Below are positions 8,713-18,208 of a stretch of DNA of 64,000 bases, in pieces. The position numbers were made by a program, and so were the translations under genes. This DNA is from Archangium violaceum. GTDB taxonomy: Bacteria > Myxococcota > Myxococcia > Myxococcales > Myxococcaceae. The notes beneath the pieces were generated by a model. That model was given only the letters and a program-made list of their open reading frames with translations, was not told the origin of the DNA and did no database searches. The stretch spans positions 3,313,001-3,377,000 of the forward strand of contig NZ_CP069396.1 in the NCBI RefSeq assembly GCF_016887565.1, written 5' to 3'. The first letter of the stretch is position 1, and each line of letters starts with the position of its first letter.

Positions 8713-9050
8713 AGCTACCGGAGGGGGTGAGAATCTGGATGGCGGCGCAGCCGTGCGACATGCGCAAGCAGGCCGACGGGCTGAGCGCGCTGGTGCAGGG
8801 CAGTCTTGGGCAGCAGCCGAAGTCGGGCCACCTGTTCGTCTTCTTCTCCAGGAGAAGGGACCTGGTGCGCATTCTCTTCTGGGACGCCAACGGGTACTGC
8901 ACCGTCAGCAAGAGGTTGGAGGCGGGGCGCTTCCGGGTGCCTGAGCCCGTGGAGGGCCAGGCCGCGGTGCACCTGGAAGCGCGGCAGCTCGCGGAGTTGC
9001 TGTCGCTGGTGGAGGAGAGCAGCGCGGTGCGCCGACGCGAGGTGCACTGA
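8706..9050 (+). CDS. tnpB: IS66 accessory protein TnpB
   Basis: 114 residues starting at GTG 8706, overlapping tnpA. The motifs MAAQPCDMRKQADGLSALV, SGHLFVFFSRRRDLVRILFWD and YCTVSKRLEAGRF are the hallmark of IS66 Orf2/TnpB. It is intact, but the downstream tnpC is truncated, so it has no transposase to serve here. Confidence 0.92.
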   Translation: MLKLPEGVRIWMAAQPCDMRKQADGLSALVQGSLGQQPKSGHLFVFFSRRRDLVRILFWDANGYCTVSKRLEAGRFRVPEPVEGQAAVHLEARQLAELLSLVEESSAVRRREVH

Positions 9051-9098
9051 GTCTTGGCTTGCGTGCCCGGCCTGACTTCGTGCATAGGCAAGGCGCGC

Positions 9099-9321
9099 AT
9101 GACTTCCGCCGTCAGAGTCGAAGAAGCCAGGGGCCAGGAGCAACAAGCCCAGCCGCCCGCCTTCGAGGGGGAAGACATGGAGGCGGTGCGCGCCTACATG
9201 CTGCAACTGCTGACGGAGGGCCGCGGCGAGCAGGCCGTTGAGATGTTGTTGGGCCTGTTGGGCCGGCTGCGCGAGGAACACAGCTCCACGGTGGTGCGCC
9301 TCAAGGAGGCGCTGCGGCAGC
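9099..9321 (+). pseudogene. tnpC: IS66 transposase TnpC, N-terminal fragment
   Basis: From ATG 9099 the frame encodes the TnpC N-terminal helix (VRAYMLQLLTEGRGEQAVEM then REEHSSTVVRLKEALRQ) and then runs straight into the left repeat of the REP-type transposon. The DDE catalytic domain is absent. Confidence 0.75.
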
Positions 9322-10411
9322 CCGAGAGGGTGTCAAAGGACTCGACACGCGGGACTCAAGCCCCGGAACGAGACTGGGTATCCCTACGAATCCCCAAGTC
9401 TTTCCAAGGACTTGAAGCTGGCTCACCGAATGCATTGGGCCTGGCGACTCGTTCGTAGGGGATGGGGATGGGCTGGCCGTTGAGGATGTTCCAGGAGGAG
9501 GGTCTCTATTTCGTAACGTCCAGGTGTTTCCAGGGACGACTGCTGCTGCGTCCCAGCGCGGAAGTGAACGAGGTGGTGGGTGGGGTGTTGGCGCGAGCCG
9601 TCCAGCAGAGTGCCGGTAACGTGCGGCTGCACGCTTTCACCTTCGCTTCCAATCACTTCCACCTGCTGGTGTGGGCTCGTGGGGCCGCGCTCGCTTCCTT
9701 CATGCAGTACCTGCGCGCCAACCTCTCCAGGAAGGTGGGCCGGTTGGTGGACTGGAGTGGAGGCTTCTGGGAGCGGCGCTACTCAGCGGAGCCGGTGCTG
9801 GACGACACGGCGCTGGTGGGGCGGTTGCGCTACGTGCTGGCCCATGGAGTGAAGGAGGGCTTGGTGCAGAGGAGTGCCGAGTGGCCGGGACTCACGTGTC
9901 TGGCGCAGCTGCTGGGCTCGGCGAGGCGGATGTTTCAGTGGTTCAACTGGACGAAGCGCTGGAGCAAGAGAGGGAGCGAGGACACGGCAGTAGGGGAGGG
10001 GCGCTTCGCCGAGGAAATCGCCGAGCCAGTGGAGTTGGAGGTGGCGCCACTGCCGTGCTGGGAAGGGCTGGGGGAGGAGGAGAGGCAGCGCGTGGTTCGG
10101 GGACTCGTGGAGGGGGTGGAAGCAGAGGCTCGCGCACAGGACACGCCCGTCTTGGGGGCGCGAGCTGTGCGGGCACAGCACCCGCATACCCGGCCCGAGC
10201 GCCTCAAGCGGAGCCCTCGGCCGTTGGGGCATGCGTCGACGCGCCAGGCCTTGAAGGAGTTGCGTGAGCAGTACCGGGCCTTCGTCGCGGCATTCCGAGA
10301 GGCGGCGGCACGGTGGATGCGAGGGGATTTCTCGGCCAGCTTTCCGCTCTTCTCCTTTCCGCCGCGTGTCGTGCCGGGTCGCGTCACTCGAATTCTCTGA
10401 CACCCTCTCGG
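9322..10411 (+). mobile_element. REP-type (Y1 HUH) transposon with imperfect inverted ends
   Basis: The left end CCGAGAGGGTGTCAAAGGAC (9322 on) and the inverted right end, whose complement begins CCGAGAGGGTGTCAGAGAAT (10411 backwards), match at about 20 of 24 positions. One transposase gene fills the interior. It sits between tnpC of IS66 and the 3' side of an sdpA-like gene, having truncated both or landed at their junction. Confidence 0.7.
9462..10400 (+). CDS. REP-associated tyrosine transposase (Y1_Tnp, HUH family)
   Basis: 312 residues. HUH enzymes nick and rejoin single-stranded DNA with one catalytic Tyr and a His-hydrophobic-His metal site. Here the HUH motif is NHFHLLVW, and the nearby FMQYLRANLSRKVGR carries the expected Tyr. 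GGFWERRYSAEPV matches the Y1 fold end. The C-terminal 120 residues are basic and family-specific. Start ATG 9462 (ATG 9468 is also possible), with AGGGG just before. The stop codon lies inside the right terminal repeat. REP-like sequences with the same ends occur near 48.7 kb. Confidence 0.85.
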   Translation: MGMGWPLRMFQEEGLYFVTSRCFQGRLLLRPSAEVNEVVGGVLARAVQQSAGNVRLHAFTFASNHFHLLVWARGAALASFMQYLRANLSRKVGRLVDWSGGFWERRYSAEPVLDDTALVGRLRYVLAHGVKEGLVQRSAEWPGLTCLAQLLGSARRMFQWFNWTKRWSKRGSEDTAVGEGRFAEEIAEPVELEVAPLPCWEGLGEEERQRVVRGLVEGVEAEARAQDTPVLGARAVRAQHPHTRPERLKRSPRPLGHASTRQALKELREQYRAFVAAFREAAARWMRGDFSASFPLFSFPPRVVPGRVTRIL

Positions 10412-10642
10412 CTCTTCCTGCGCGTTGCGGGTGAAGAACTTCCACCCCTCGGGGGCCCAGGTCCGCGTCAGGAGCTTCTTCTCGCCGGGCAGCTCGAGCG
10501 GGTTGTACGGGAGGCTACCGTGGACGGCGTAGGAGACGAGGCAGGCGGCGCCAGCGGCGAGGCCCAGGGCCACGGCGCCGAGGATTCGGAGCTGCCGCTG
10601 CGCGGGTTGCCCCGCGGAGGACGGAGTTTCTCTGTGAGACAT
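10412..10642 (-). pseudogene. SdpA-like protein, truncated at the C-terminus
   Basis: From ATG 10642 it encodes a signal-anchor (ILGAVALGLAAGAACLVSYAVH) then LPYNPLELPGEKKLLTRTWA and PEGWKFFTRNAQEEP, the conserved start of SdpA-family proteins. These help produce an SDP-type toxic peptide in sporulation killing systems. The REP transposon end cuts the frame right after this motif, so most of the protein is lost. No sdpB or sdpC partner is visible nearby. The start lacks a clear Shine-Dalgarno; an upstream start near 10708 is possible. Confidence 0.55.
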
Positions 10643-10780
10643 GGAGGACCCTGAGTGGAGGAACGGCCCCACCGCGGCGTGAGGCCGGGCGGCGACGGCG
10701 ACTCGCACTCAGGGAATGCATGCTCAGGGCCAGCGCACCGGGAGGGCTCGCCCGTGGGCAGGGGCCTCTCGGCTCCGCCA

Positions 10781-10838
10781 GGGTGTAGCGCGGGGTGTAA
10801 CAACCGAGAGGAGGGTTGAGACCTTGGGCGCTACACCC
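10781..10838. promoter_or_regulatory. Long inverted repeat upstream of the sdpA remnant
   Basis: Perfect 11-bp arms GGGTGTAGCGC (10781-10791) and GCGCTACACCC (10828-10838) flank a 36-nt loop, between the minus-strand genes at 10884 and 10642. It could be a transcription terminator for the DoxX-like gene or a regulator site. Confidence 0.35.
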
Positions 10839-10883
10839 GCGCTCCAAGGGGGGCCCAAACCCGCGACGGCGCACGTCTTTCGC

Positions 10884-11297
10884 TCAATCGTGAGTGACAA
10901 CTCCGACCGGCGTGTGAACCGTCGTCGTGTGAGGCTCCGGCGTGAAGCGGCGGTGCGCGACGTAGGCAATGCCGGTGAGCAGCAGGAGCACGCCCGCCGG
11001 AGCGCTGTCGGCGAGACCGTCCCCCGAGGCGGTGTGCGCGACGAGGGCACCGCTCAAGTCGAAGAACACGCCCGCGAACGCCCATTCCTTCAGGCGCGGC
11101 CAGCGCGAGCCGAAGACGAACGTCACGGCGGCGAGCAGCTTCCAGATGCCCAGCTCGGTCGCGATGTACGGGGGATAGCCGAGGTGCAGTGCGGCCTGCA
11201 TCGGGCGCGGCTGGTGGGTAACGTTGGCCACGCCCGAGATGAAGATCATCGCGGCCAAGAGGCCGGTGGGAATCCAGTACTTGAGTTTCGTTGTCAT
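10884..11297 (-). CDS. DoxX-like four-helix membrane protein
   Basis: 137 residues with four predicted membrane helices (GLLAAMIFISGVANV, LGIWKLLAAVTFVFG, WAFAGVFFDLSGALVAH, PAGVLLLLTGIAYVAH). The pattern, including SGVANVTHQP near the N-terminus and the IATELGIWKLLA loop, is that of DoxX_2-family proteins of unknown or redox-related function. It is divergent from the AraC-type regulator with only a 34-bp gap, which suggests that regulator controls it. Confidence 0.75.
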   Translation of the reverse strand: MTTKLKYWIPTGLLAAMIFISGVANVTHQPRPMQAALHLGYPPYIATELGIWKLLAAVTFVFGSRWPRLKEWAFAGVFFDLSGALVAHTASGDGLADSAPAGVLLLLTGIAYVAHRRFTPEPHTTTVHTPVGVVTHD

Positions 11298-11331
11298 GGC
11301 TCTTGGATAAGAGGCACGCTATGGACTGTCC

Positions 11332-12399
11332 ATGTCTCGGAAGCCAAAGAAGTTAGCCGAAACGCCAGCGCCGATGGAGCTCCAAGACCCGCGCGGCGAC
11401 GTCATCGCGGATGTGCTCGGCGCGTCGCTCCTCCGCCATGCGCTCTACAGGTCGCTCGAAGCACACGCGCCGTGGGGCCTTCGCATCCCGCAGCAGCCGC
11501 GCGCGAGCTTCTACCTCGTCGCTCGCGGCAGCGCGCGCCTCGAGGTCGAAGGAGAGCGCGTCCACATGCTCTCGCCGGGCGAGGTTGCGTTCGTTCCGCA
11601 TGGCACGCCGCACGTGATTCGTGACGCCGAGGGCTCGGCGGTCACGACCGCCTGCGACGGCCCGCTCACGTCGTGCCTCGTCCCGCGCCGCATCGGTGGG
11701 CACGGTGCGGCGACGACCGTCGTTGCGGGTTTCTTCGAAATCCGAAACGGACGGGAGCCGCCCATCCTCCAGAAAATGCCGTCGCTCGTCGTGCTGTCGT
11801 CGACAGACACCGTGTCGGGACCGTGGATCTCCGCCACGTTGCAGCTCGTCCTCGCGGAGAGCGCTGCGCCGAGGCCCGCGACCAGCGTCGTGCTCCAACG
11901 CCTCGCCGACGTGCTGTTCGTCCTCGCGCTTCGGTCGGTCGGAGCTTCCGGCCAGTGCAAGGCCCCCGGCATTCCCGCGCTCACCGACCCTCGCATCTAC
12001 GAGGCGCTGAACCTGATGCACGCGCAGCTCAAAGAGCCGTGGACGGTCGTGTCACTCGCCAAGCGCGTGAACATGTCGCGCTCGGGCTTCGCGGCGCGAT
12101 TCACGGAACTCGTCGGCGAGCCGCCGCTGCAATACCTCGCGCGCTGGCGCGTCACGCGCGCCGCCGAGCTGCTGCGCGACGGCGACGAGAAGATCGAGGC
12201 GGTCGCGAACCTCGTCGGCTACGAGAGCCTCCCGGCGTTCAGTCGCGCGTTCAAACGCTGGCAGGGCGAGAGCCCCGCGACCTTCCGGCGCGCGCTCGAA
12301 CAGCAGGGGCTGCGTCGTCAGTCCCAGCGCCCCACGCCCCGGCGGAGCGCGCAGCGCCCCGAGCCGAGCAGGGCGACCACGAAGGCCCCCACCACGTAG
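11332..12399 (+). CDS. AraC-family transcriptional regulator (cupin N-domain)
   Basis: 355 residues. The N-terminal half is a cupin (FYLVARGSARLEVEGERVHM then LSPGEVAFVPHGTPHVI), the ligand-sensing part of the Cupin_6/AraC class. The C-terminal half holds the two HTH units: WTVVSLAKRVNMSRSGFAARF and EAVANLVGYESLPAFSRAFKR. The last 30 basic residues overlap the 3' end of the convergent DoxX gene by 82 bp. Divergent placement suggests control of the DoxX-like gene at 10884. ATG 11332 is used; ATG 11374 is an alternative. Confidence 0.88.
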   Translation: MSRKPKKLAETPAPMELQDPRGDVIADVLGASLLRHALYRSLEAHAPWGLRIPQQPRASFYLVARGSARLEVEGERVHMLSPGEVAFVPHGTPHVIRDAEGSAVTTACDGPLTSCLVPRRIGGHGAATTVVAGFFEIRNGREPPILQKMPSLVVLSSTDTVSGPWISATLQLVLAESAAPRPATSVVLQRLADVLFVLALRSVGASGQCKAPGIPALTDPRIYEALNLMHAQLKEPWTVVSLAKRVNMSRSGFAARFTELVGEPPLQYLARWRVTRAAELLRDGDEKIEAVANLVGYESLPAFSRAFKRWQGESPATFRRALEQQGLRRQSQRPTPRRSAQRPEPSRATTKAPTT

Positions 12400-12724
12400 A
12401 AGACGTACAGCTCCGCCACCCAGCCGCCCGTGGGCGCCAGCCGTCCGAAGTCGTGCGCGTGCACCAGGAGCACCGCGAACAGGACGTTGAAGCCGTAGAC
12501 GAGCGCCCACAGGCGGGTCCACGCCCCCACGAGGATGAACACCGGCGCCACCACCTCCCCCACGTAGACGCCGTAGGCCATGAGCGTGGGGAGACCGTGC
12601 TCCGCCAGATCGTGCGCCACGTCTCCGGGTCCGTGCAGCAGCTTGTCTATCCCGTGGAACAGCATGAGGCCGCCCACGAGGAGCCGCAGGAGGAGCTTAC
12701 CGAGGTCCTCCAGGCGCTCCCGTG
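12318..12724 (-). pseudogene. DoxX-family membrane protein, start removed by IS91 insertion
   Basis: Four helices are present (LLLRLLVGGLMLFHGIDKLL, GVYVGEVVAPVFILVGAWTR, LVYGFNVLFAVLLVHAH, LYVFYVVGAFVVALLG), with the DoxX signature HGIDKLLHG and the end motif AELYVFYVVGAF. The frame has no start of its own: codon TPRERLEDLGK is preceded directly by the IS91 end (GCGTATAGGC at 12725). Only a few N-terminal residues are missing, so expression from inside IS91 remains conceivable. Confidence 0.7.
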
Positions 12725-12926
12725 GCGTATAGGCGGGATAGAGGGCATGTTGAGGGTGAGGGCTGGAGCGGAGGGGCCGAGGAGGGCCGCGGACGGGGGC
12801 CGCCCGAGCAGTGCGCCAGGCGGGTGGAGAAGCCGCGCAGCCCCTTGGGGAACACGCCGGCCCTGGCCGCCCTCCCATGAGGAGCGCGGCAGGGGCCTGG
12901 CTCTCTTGGCCCTGGCGGCTTGAGCT

Positions 12927-13447
12927 TCAACACCACGCGGCCTGGGGGGGCCCGCGCGTCGGGGCCAGGCTCGCACCTGCCGTGGGCAGGCCCAGGTGCT
13001 CCAGAATCGCTCGCCCCCCGCCCGCCTCGTTCACGTACGCCAGCACTCGCCGCCTGCCTCCACACCTCACGCAGGCGAACACATCCAACACGAAGGTCCT
13101 TCGTAGCAGCCCTGCCCAGTTCACTCGCGCTGGCCGCTCCTTCCTCGCTTCCTGTCTCGCCACCGCTTCAGGCGCCACGCTCGCCTCCTCCACTCCCGCT
13201 TGGGGGACCAGAAATGGCCGTAGCTTCGCGCCCGGAGCGAAGATGCCATGAAACCTCGTGAGGTTCGCCCGAGGCGGGGGTACCAGGGACGCCAGGCGAC
13301 GCAGCAACTCCAACTCGGTGAAGAAGAGGTGCGTGGTGCCGCCCGGCAGCGGGCGCTTCATCCGATAGGCGATGCGACCGTCCTCCGCTCGTGACAGCCG
13401 CTCCAGCGCCAGCGCACCGCGCGCCCCGTAGCGGCATAGCCGTTCCA
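12927..13447 (-). pseudogene. IS91-family transposase, C-terminal part
   Basis: It encodes [40 protein letters not shown] and [18 protein letters not shown], the standard C-terminal half of IS91-family Y2 transposases, including the late CxxCGGR motif. It joins in frame with 21574-22474 (1422 nt in total, 473 residues) once the inserted cassette is removed. On its own it has no start. Confidence 0.85.
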
Positions 13448-13494
13448 CATCCCATTCGCAGACTACGATACATGCAGGGCCGGTTTCGGGCTGC

Positions 13495-13938
13495 GTGACC
13501 ATCACCCTGCCGACTCATCCGCTCCAAGGCGTGCAGTTGCCGTTCATCCGCACCGTCCGCAGCCAGGACGGCAGGCGGTACATCGATGTGGAGCACCCAC
13601 CTGGCTGGTGCATGAGGCTTCCCATCGAGTGGACAGACCGCTCCCCGCCTCAGCTTCCACCCAGCATCGGCGGTCGTGAGGCTCGCCTCGGCATTTCCGA
13701 CCTGCTCAAGCTCGCTGATGCTGTTGAGGTGGCACTTCGCCAAGAGCCTGCCCCGCCGCCTGATTATGACTCAGCGGCTGCGCATAGCTTTATCCATGTT
13801 GCCTCCTCCAGTCCCTCAACCCGCACTGCCCTGGTCAACACTGCCCGCCGCAATCCGACAAGACCTCCTCAGAGCGTGGACGACCCTCCTGCACAAAATG
13901 CTTCGCGCCGAGGCCGCAAGCGCGGAGGAAAGCGATGA
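13495..13938 (+). CDS. DUF5372-like protein of the recombinase cassette
   Basis: 147 residues from GTG 13495. The first 90 residues (LPTHPLQGVQLPFIRTVRSQ, RYIDVEHPPGWCMRLPIEWT, GISDLLKLADAVEVALRQ) resemble the small DUF5372 proteins that accompany serine recombinases in such cassettes. The tail is low-complexity and basic. The stop overlaps the recombinase ATG (ATGA), indicating coupled translation. Function unknown; it may assist recombination. Confidence 0.55.
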   Translation: MTITLPTHPLQGVQLPFIRTVRSQDGRRYIDVEHPPGWCMRLPIEWTDRSPPQLPPSIGGREARLGISDLLKLADAVEVALRQEPAPPPDYDSAAAHSFIHVASSSPSTRTALVNTARRNPTRPPQSVDDPPAQNASRRGRKRGGKR

Positions 13939-14026
13939 ACGAGAAGATTCGAGCAACCCATCTGGAGCGGCGCGCGATTGTCTACCTGCGACAGTCCACA
14001 CTCAAGCAGGTCCACGAACACCATGA
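13767..14026 (+). CDS. Possible small overlapping ORF in the recombinase cassette
   Basis: 86 residues from ATG 13767: MTQRLRIALSMLPPPVPQPA then LPAAIRQDLLRAWTTLLHKML. Cassettes of this kind often carry a short protein between the DUF5372 gene and the recombinase, and the LRAWTTLLHKML helix looks protein-like. It overlaps its neighbours heavily (172 bp and 92 bp), which lowers confidence. Confidence 0.3.
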
Positions 14027-15839
14027 ATCCACCGCTCGCCAGTATGCCCTGCAACAGCGGGCCTTGGAGCTGGGTTGGCCGACCGAGCGGATAGAGACCT
14101 TGGATGAGGACATGGGCCAGAGCGGTGCAAGCGCGAGCTGGCGTGCAGGCTTCCAACGGCTGGCCGAGGACGTTGCACGCGGACGAGTAGGAGCCATCTT
14201 CTCCCTGGAAGTTTCGCGCCTGGCCCGCTCTTCAGCGGACTGGCACCGCCTGCTCGAACTGTGTGCCCTGGCCGATGTCCTCATCGCAGACGAGGACTCC
14301 GTCTTCAGCCCTCGGGATTACAATGACCGGTTGTTGCTCGGTCTCAAAGGCACCATGAGTGAGGCCGAGCAGTACTGGATGCGCCTGCGCCTGCAAGGGG
14401 GCAGACTCTCCAAGGCCAGGCGGGGCGAGCTCTTTCTCCCGCCACCGGTCGGCTACGAATGGGATGAAGCGGCTCAGCGCTTGCGCCTCGACCCTGACGA
14501 GCAGGTCCAACGCATGGTGCGCCTGGTCTTCGAGCGCTTTCGTATGGAGGGCAGTGCCTTCGCGGTCATGCGCTACTTCGAAAGGAATGGGCTGAAGATG
14601 GAAAGGAATGGGCTGAAGATGCCTGTTCGCTCTCAAAGCATGCACCAGGTGCGCTGGGGTCCCGCACGTCACGGAACCATCCTCCAGATACTTCACAATC
14701 CCGCATACGCGGGTGCCTACGTCTTCGGCCGCCGCGAGGAGCATCTGGCGCTGGTGAATGGTCAGTTGAAGCGACGGCGCATCATCAAAATGCCACAGGA
14801 AGAATGGAAGGTATGTCTGCGAGACCACCACCCGGCATATATTTCCTGGGAGGAATACCTGGCCAACCAGAAGAAGCTCCATGAAAACCGCTCCAACTCC
14901 AGGTTGCCGGACCAACGTGGTGCTGCTCGCGAAGGGAATGCGCTGCTGCAAGGCCTCGTGCTGTGTGGGCGGTGTGGCCACCGCATGCAGACGCGCTATC
15001 ACGGCCTACGACGCCATGCGTACTACGAGTGCCGTAGTCCCACACCAGAAGGTGGCGACAAGAGCATGTGCTGGATGGTCGCGGCAGCAGCGATTGATGA
15101 GGCCGTTGCCAGGCTCTTTCTCGAGGTAACTCAGCCCCCAGAAATCGAACTCGGGCTCGCCGTGGCCCGAGAGGTGGAACGCCAGGTGGGCGAGGTCCAG
15201 CATCAATGGAAGTTGCGCTTGGAGCGTGTCCGCTATGAGGCTCAACTGGCGGAGCGCCGCTATAAGGCCATTGACCCAGATAACCGTGTCGTGGCCCGGA
15301 CTCTTGAGCGCGAGTGGGACGACCGTCTTCGCGAACTCGAAGAGGCTGAGCACGAGTACCAGGAGGTCCTCAAGCGCGAGAAGCTCGAACTGACGGACAA
15401 GGACCGGGCAAGAATCCTTGCTCTCTCAAAAGACCTGTCTCGCGTCTGGAATGCGAAGAGCACGACCCATGCAGAGCGCAAAAATCTCCTCCGTATCCTT
15501 GTGCGAGAGGTAACGCTGAGGCCGCTCGAAGTGCCCGAGCGGATGACGCGTATTCAGGTGGTCTGGCAGACGGGGGCGAGCAGTGACCTCAGCATCCCAC
15601 GTCGTACTCGATTCGAGGCAAGGAAGACCTCCGCCGAAGCTGTCGAGTGCATTCGCACGCTGTTCGAAGAAAAGAGGAGCGATGACGAGATAGCGGTCGA
15701 ACTCAATCGGCGCGGCTTGCGCTCCGGTGGCAAACGCCCTTGGGATGCAAAGGCAGTGAGTTGGGTCCGCTGGCGCCACGGTCTCCATCACTTGCCCGTG
15801 CCACCGCAGGCGGGGCCGCAACCCACTCGCCGAGCTGAT
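13935..15839 (+). CDS. Large serine recombinase, first part (gene split by IS21)
   Basis: The 635 codons before the IS21 insertion encode the resolvase catalytic domain (Ser in VYLRQSTLKQV, then FSLEVSRLARSSADWHRLLE), the recombinase domain (LFLPPPVGYEWD, RHGTILQILHNPAYAGAYVFG) and the zinc ribbon (CGRCGHRMQTRYHG...YYEC), followed by a long coiled coil. A strong GGAGGAAAGCG precedes ATG 13935. Joining to 21326-21565 without the IS21 and one copy of its 5-bp target duplication gives an uninterrupted 714-residue protein. Unsplit frames read nonsense after codon 635. A tandem in-frame 21-bp duplication lies at 14579-14620. Confidence 0.85.
14579..14620 (+). repeat. Tandem 21-bp in-frame duplication in the recombinase
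   Basis: The sequence GAAAGGAATGGGCTGAAGAT plus G occurs twice in a row, giving ERNGLKM-ERNGLKM in the recombinase domain. It keeps the frame, so it may be tolerated. Confidence 0.85.
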
Positions 15840-15937
15840 TGCGTATTCCGGCGAAGTGGAACACTCGTTCCGGGCGAAGTGGAACACCCGTTCCGGCCAT
15901 GTGGAACAGTCGGAGCGTCAGCGACGCTGGCCGGGGT

Positions 15938-16696
15938 TCACTTCGCCCCCTTCTTGGCCCGGGTCAAATTCCCGCCCGGGCTGCGCACCGACTCGCCCGT
16001 GAGCTTGAGGCGATGGGCGTTGTGCACCAGCCGGTCGAGGATGGCGTCGGCCAGGGTGGCGTCGCCAATCACCGCGTGCCAGTCCTTGGGGTCGAGTTGG
16101 GAGGTAACAACGGTGGCTCCAGAGCCATAGCGGTCCTCCAACACTTCCAGCAGCTCCTTGCGCTCGCTGGCGCCCAACGGCTCCAGGCCGAAGTCGTCCA
16201 GAATCAGCACCTGGGCCTTGGCGAGTCTGCGCAGCAGGTGCGGGTAGGTGCCGTCGGCGCGAGCCTGCGCCAGCTCGTCGAAGAGACGCGAAGCGCGGCG
16301 GTACACCACGCCGTAGCCATCGCGGCACGCCTTCTGCCCCAGCGCGCACGCCAGGAAGCTCTTGCCCACGCCGGTGGGGCCCGTCACCAGCACGTTCTGC
16401 GCCTGCGCCACCCAGCGTGAGGTGGACAGCTCCAGCACCTGGCCCTTCGTCAGTCCGCGCGCCAGGCTGTAGTCGATGTCCTCCAGGCACGCCGTCTGGC
16501 GCAGCCGCGCGTTGCGCAAGCGCGAGGTGAGCTTCTTGTTCTCCCGGTGCACCCACTCGGCATCCACCAGCAGGCCCACCAGGTCCGTCGGGCCCACCTC
16601 CTTGTCGGCTGTCCGCTCCGTCCAGGTGCGTAGGTAGTTGGCCATGCCGTACAACTTCATCGCGTTGAGCTTCTCCAACGTCTGTTCCACCAGCAT
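15938..16696 (-). CDS. istB: IS21 helper ATPase IstB (outer element)
   Basis: 252 residues from ATG 16696 with GAGGAGAAG upstream. It is the AAA+ ATPase that helps the IS21 transposase choose and capture target DNA. The Walker A is TGPTGVGKSF and the Walker B LILDDFGLEPL, with the sensor region TVVTSQLDPKDWH. Intact. It follows istA in the usual order and is about 75% identical by eye to the inner copy. Confidence 0.93.
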   Translation of the reverse strand: MLVEQTLEKLNAMKLYGMANYLRTWTERTADKEVGPTDLVGLLVDAEWVHRENKKLTSRLRNARLRQTACLEDIDYSLARGLTKGQVLELSTSRWVAQAQNVLVTGPTGVGKSFLACALGQKACRDGYGVVYRRASRLFDELAQARADGTYPHLLRRLAKAQVLILDDFGLEPLGASERKELLEVLEDRYGSGATVVTSQLDPKDWHAVIGDATLADAILDRLVHNAHRLKLTGESVRSPGGNLTRAKKGAK

Positions 16697-16841
16697 CGTC
16701 TCTTCTCCTCGTTGGGGGTGTTGGGTGTTGCTCCGCCTGCGCGCGCCCGAAGGGCGCGCGCAGGCGTCCTCCGAGGCACCGGGCCGCGAGGGCCGGCACC
16801 GCGGAGAGTTGTCCGCGCGCCGTGGCCGGGCGCGCGAAGCG

Positions 16842-18188
16842 TCAGTGGTAGTAGTCGGCGCCGCGCACGTTCTCGTGCGCGGGCAGCGGGCCCTTGTCCT
16901 CGTGCGCCGCCTCCACCTCCTCGAGGTGGTGCTGGAGGATTGCTGCCACGGACTTGTAGCTGTAGGCGCGGTGGCGCACGGCCCTGGCGCACGCCTTCTC
17001 CACGCGCTGCGGCCCGTGGCGCTCAGAGAGGCGGATGACGCCCAGGGCGGAGCGGAAGCCCTGCTCGGGGTGGGGACGGCGCTTCATCAGCTCCTCCACC
17101 AGCCTCGCCGTGCTGGGCCCCACCGTGGCGGCCCAGGAGAGAATCCGGCTGGGCGTCCACTGCGCGTGCGCGCGGTGGCTGGCCGGCATGTGCTCGGCCA
17201 GCGTGGTGAAGCGTCCGCGCTCCTCGCTGCGCACGTGGCTGGCCACGCGCCGGCCGCCCAGCAGCACCTCCACGCATGACTGCGTGTAGCGCACCTCCAC
17301 CTGCTGCCCCACCAGCCCGTAGGGCACGCTGTAGCAGTGCCCCTCCAGCTCCACGTGGTAGTCCACGTTGACGCGCGCCTTCTTCCAGTGCGCCAGCTCG
17401 TAGGGCTTGTCCGGCAGCGGCTTGAGCACCGCCCTCTCCACCTCCTCGAAGAGTTGCCGGCGGCTCTTGCCCAGCTTGCGCATGGGCCGCGTGTTCAACT
17501 TCTCCAGCAGCACCGCCACCGCCTCGCGCACCTCGGAGAGCGACGTGAAGCGCCGGTTGCGCAGCGCCGCCACAATCCACCTCTCGGCCAGCAGCACTCC
17601 GTTCTCCACCTTCGCCTTGTCCCGCGGTTTGCGCGGCCGCGCCGGCACCACCGCGAAGCCGTAGTGCCTGGCCATGTCCGCGTAGCTGGGGTTGATGTCC
17701 GGCTCGTACCGGTGTACCCGCGTGACTGCCGCCTTCAGGTTGTCGGGCACCGCCAGCTCCGGCACTCCTCCGAAGTATGCCAACGCCCTCTGGTTGCACC
17801 CCACCCACGTGGCCACGTCCTCGCCGAAGACGGGCTCCGCGTACGTGTAGTTGCTGGCCCCCAGCACCGCCAGGTACAGCTTCGCCACCCGCACCTCTCC
17901 GCTCACCGCGTCGTGCACTTGCAGCCCGTCGCCGCTGAAGTCCATGAAGCACTTCTCCCCGGCCCGGTGCTCCTGTCTCATGGTGACGCTCACGCTCTTG
18001 GCCCACCGCGCGTAGCGCTCGCAGAACTGGCTGTACTGGTAGCCCTCCGGGTTGCCCTCCCGGTACTCCTGCCACAACAGTAACTTGGTGACGCCCTTGC
18101 GCCTGAGCTCCGCGTGCACGTGCGCCCAGTCCGGCTCGGGCCGATTGGCCACCACCTTGCCCTCGTCGGCGAACAGCAGCGCCGTGAG
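16842..18188 (-). pseudogene. istA: IS21 transposase IstA, C-terminal part (outer element)
   Basis: It carries the DDE integrase core (FMDFSGDGLQVHD, YTYAEPVFGEDVATWVGC, VPDNLKAAVTRVHRYEPDIN, KVENGVLLAERWIVAAL) and the C-terminal domain ending GADYYH. The N-terminal HTH is 2.7 kb away at 20917-21111, beyond the inner IS21. Joining both parts with a single copy of the 7-bp duplication gives an open 513-residue frame, so the break is due only to the insertion. Confidence 0.9.
18182..18188. repeat. Target-site duplication of the inner IS21 (left copy)
   Basis: CCGTGAG here and at 20910-20916 bracket the inner element exactly. Confidence 0.88.
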
Positions 18189-18208
18189 TGCGTGCACCGG
18201 ACCATCGC

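Larger units (their letters stand above)
8261..9321 (+). mobile_element. IS66-family element, left portion
   Basis: It starts with GTAAGC, the usual IS66 terminus, and carries tnpA, tnpB and the beginning of tnpC in the normal order. It is cut at 9321 by the REP-type transposon; no right IS66 end is seen, so the element is dead as a unit. Confidence 0.7.
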
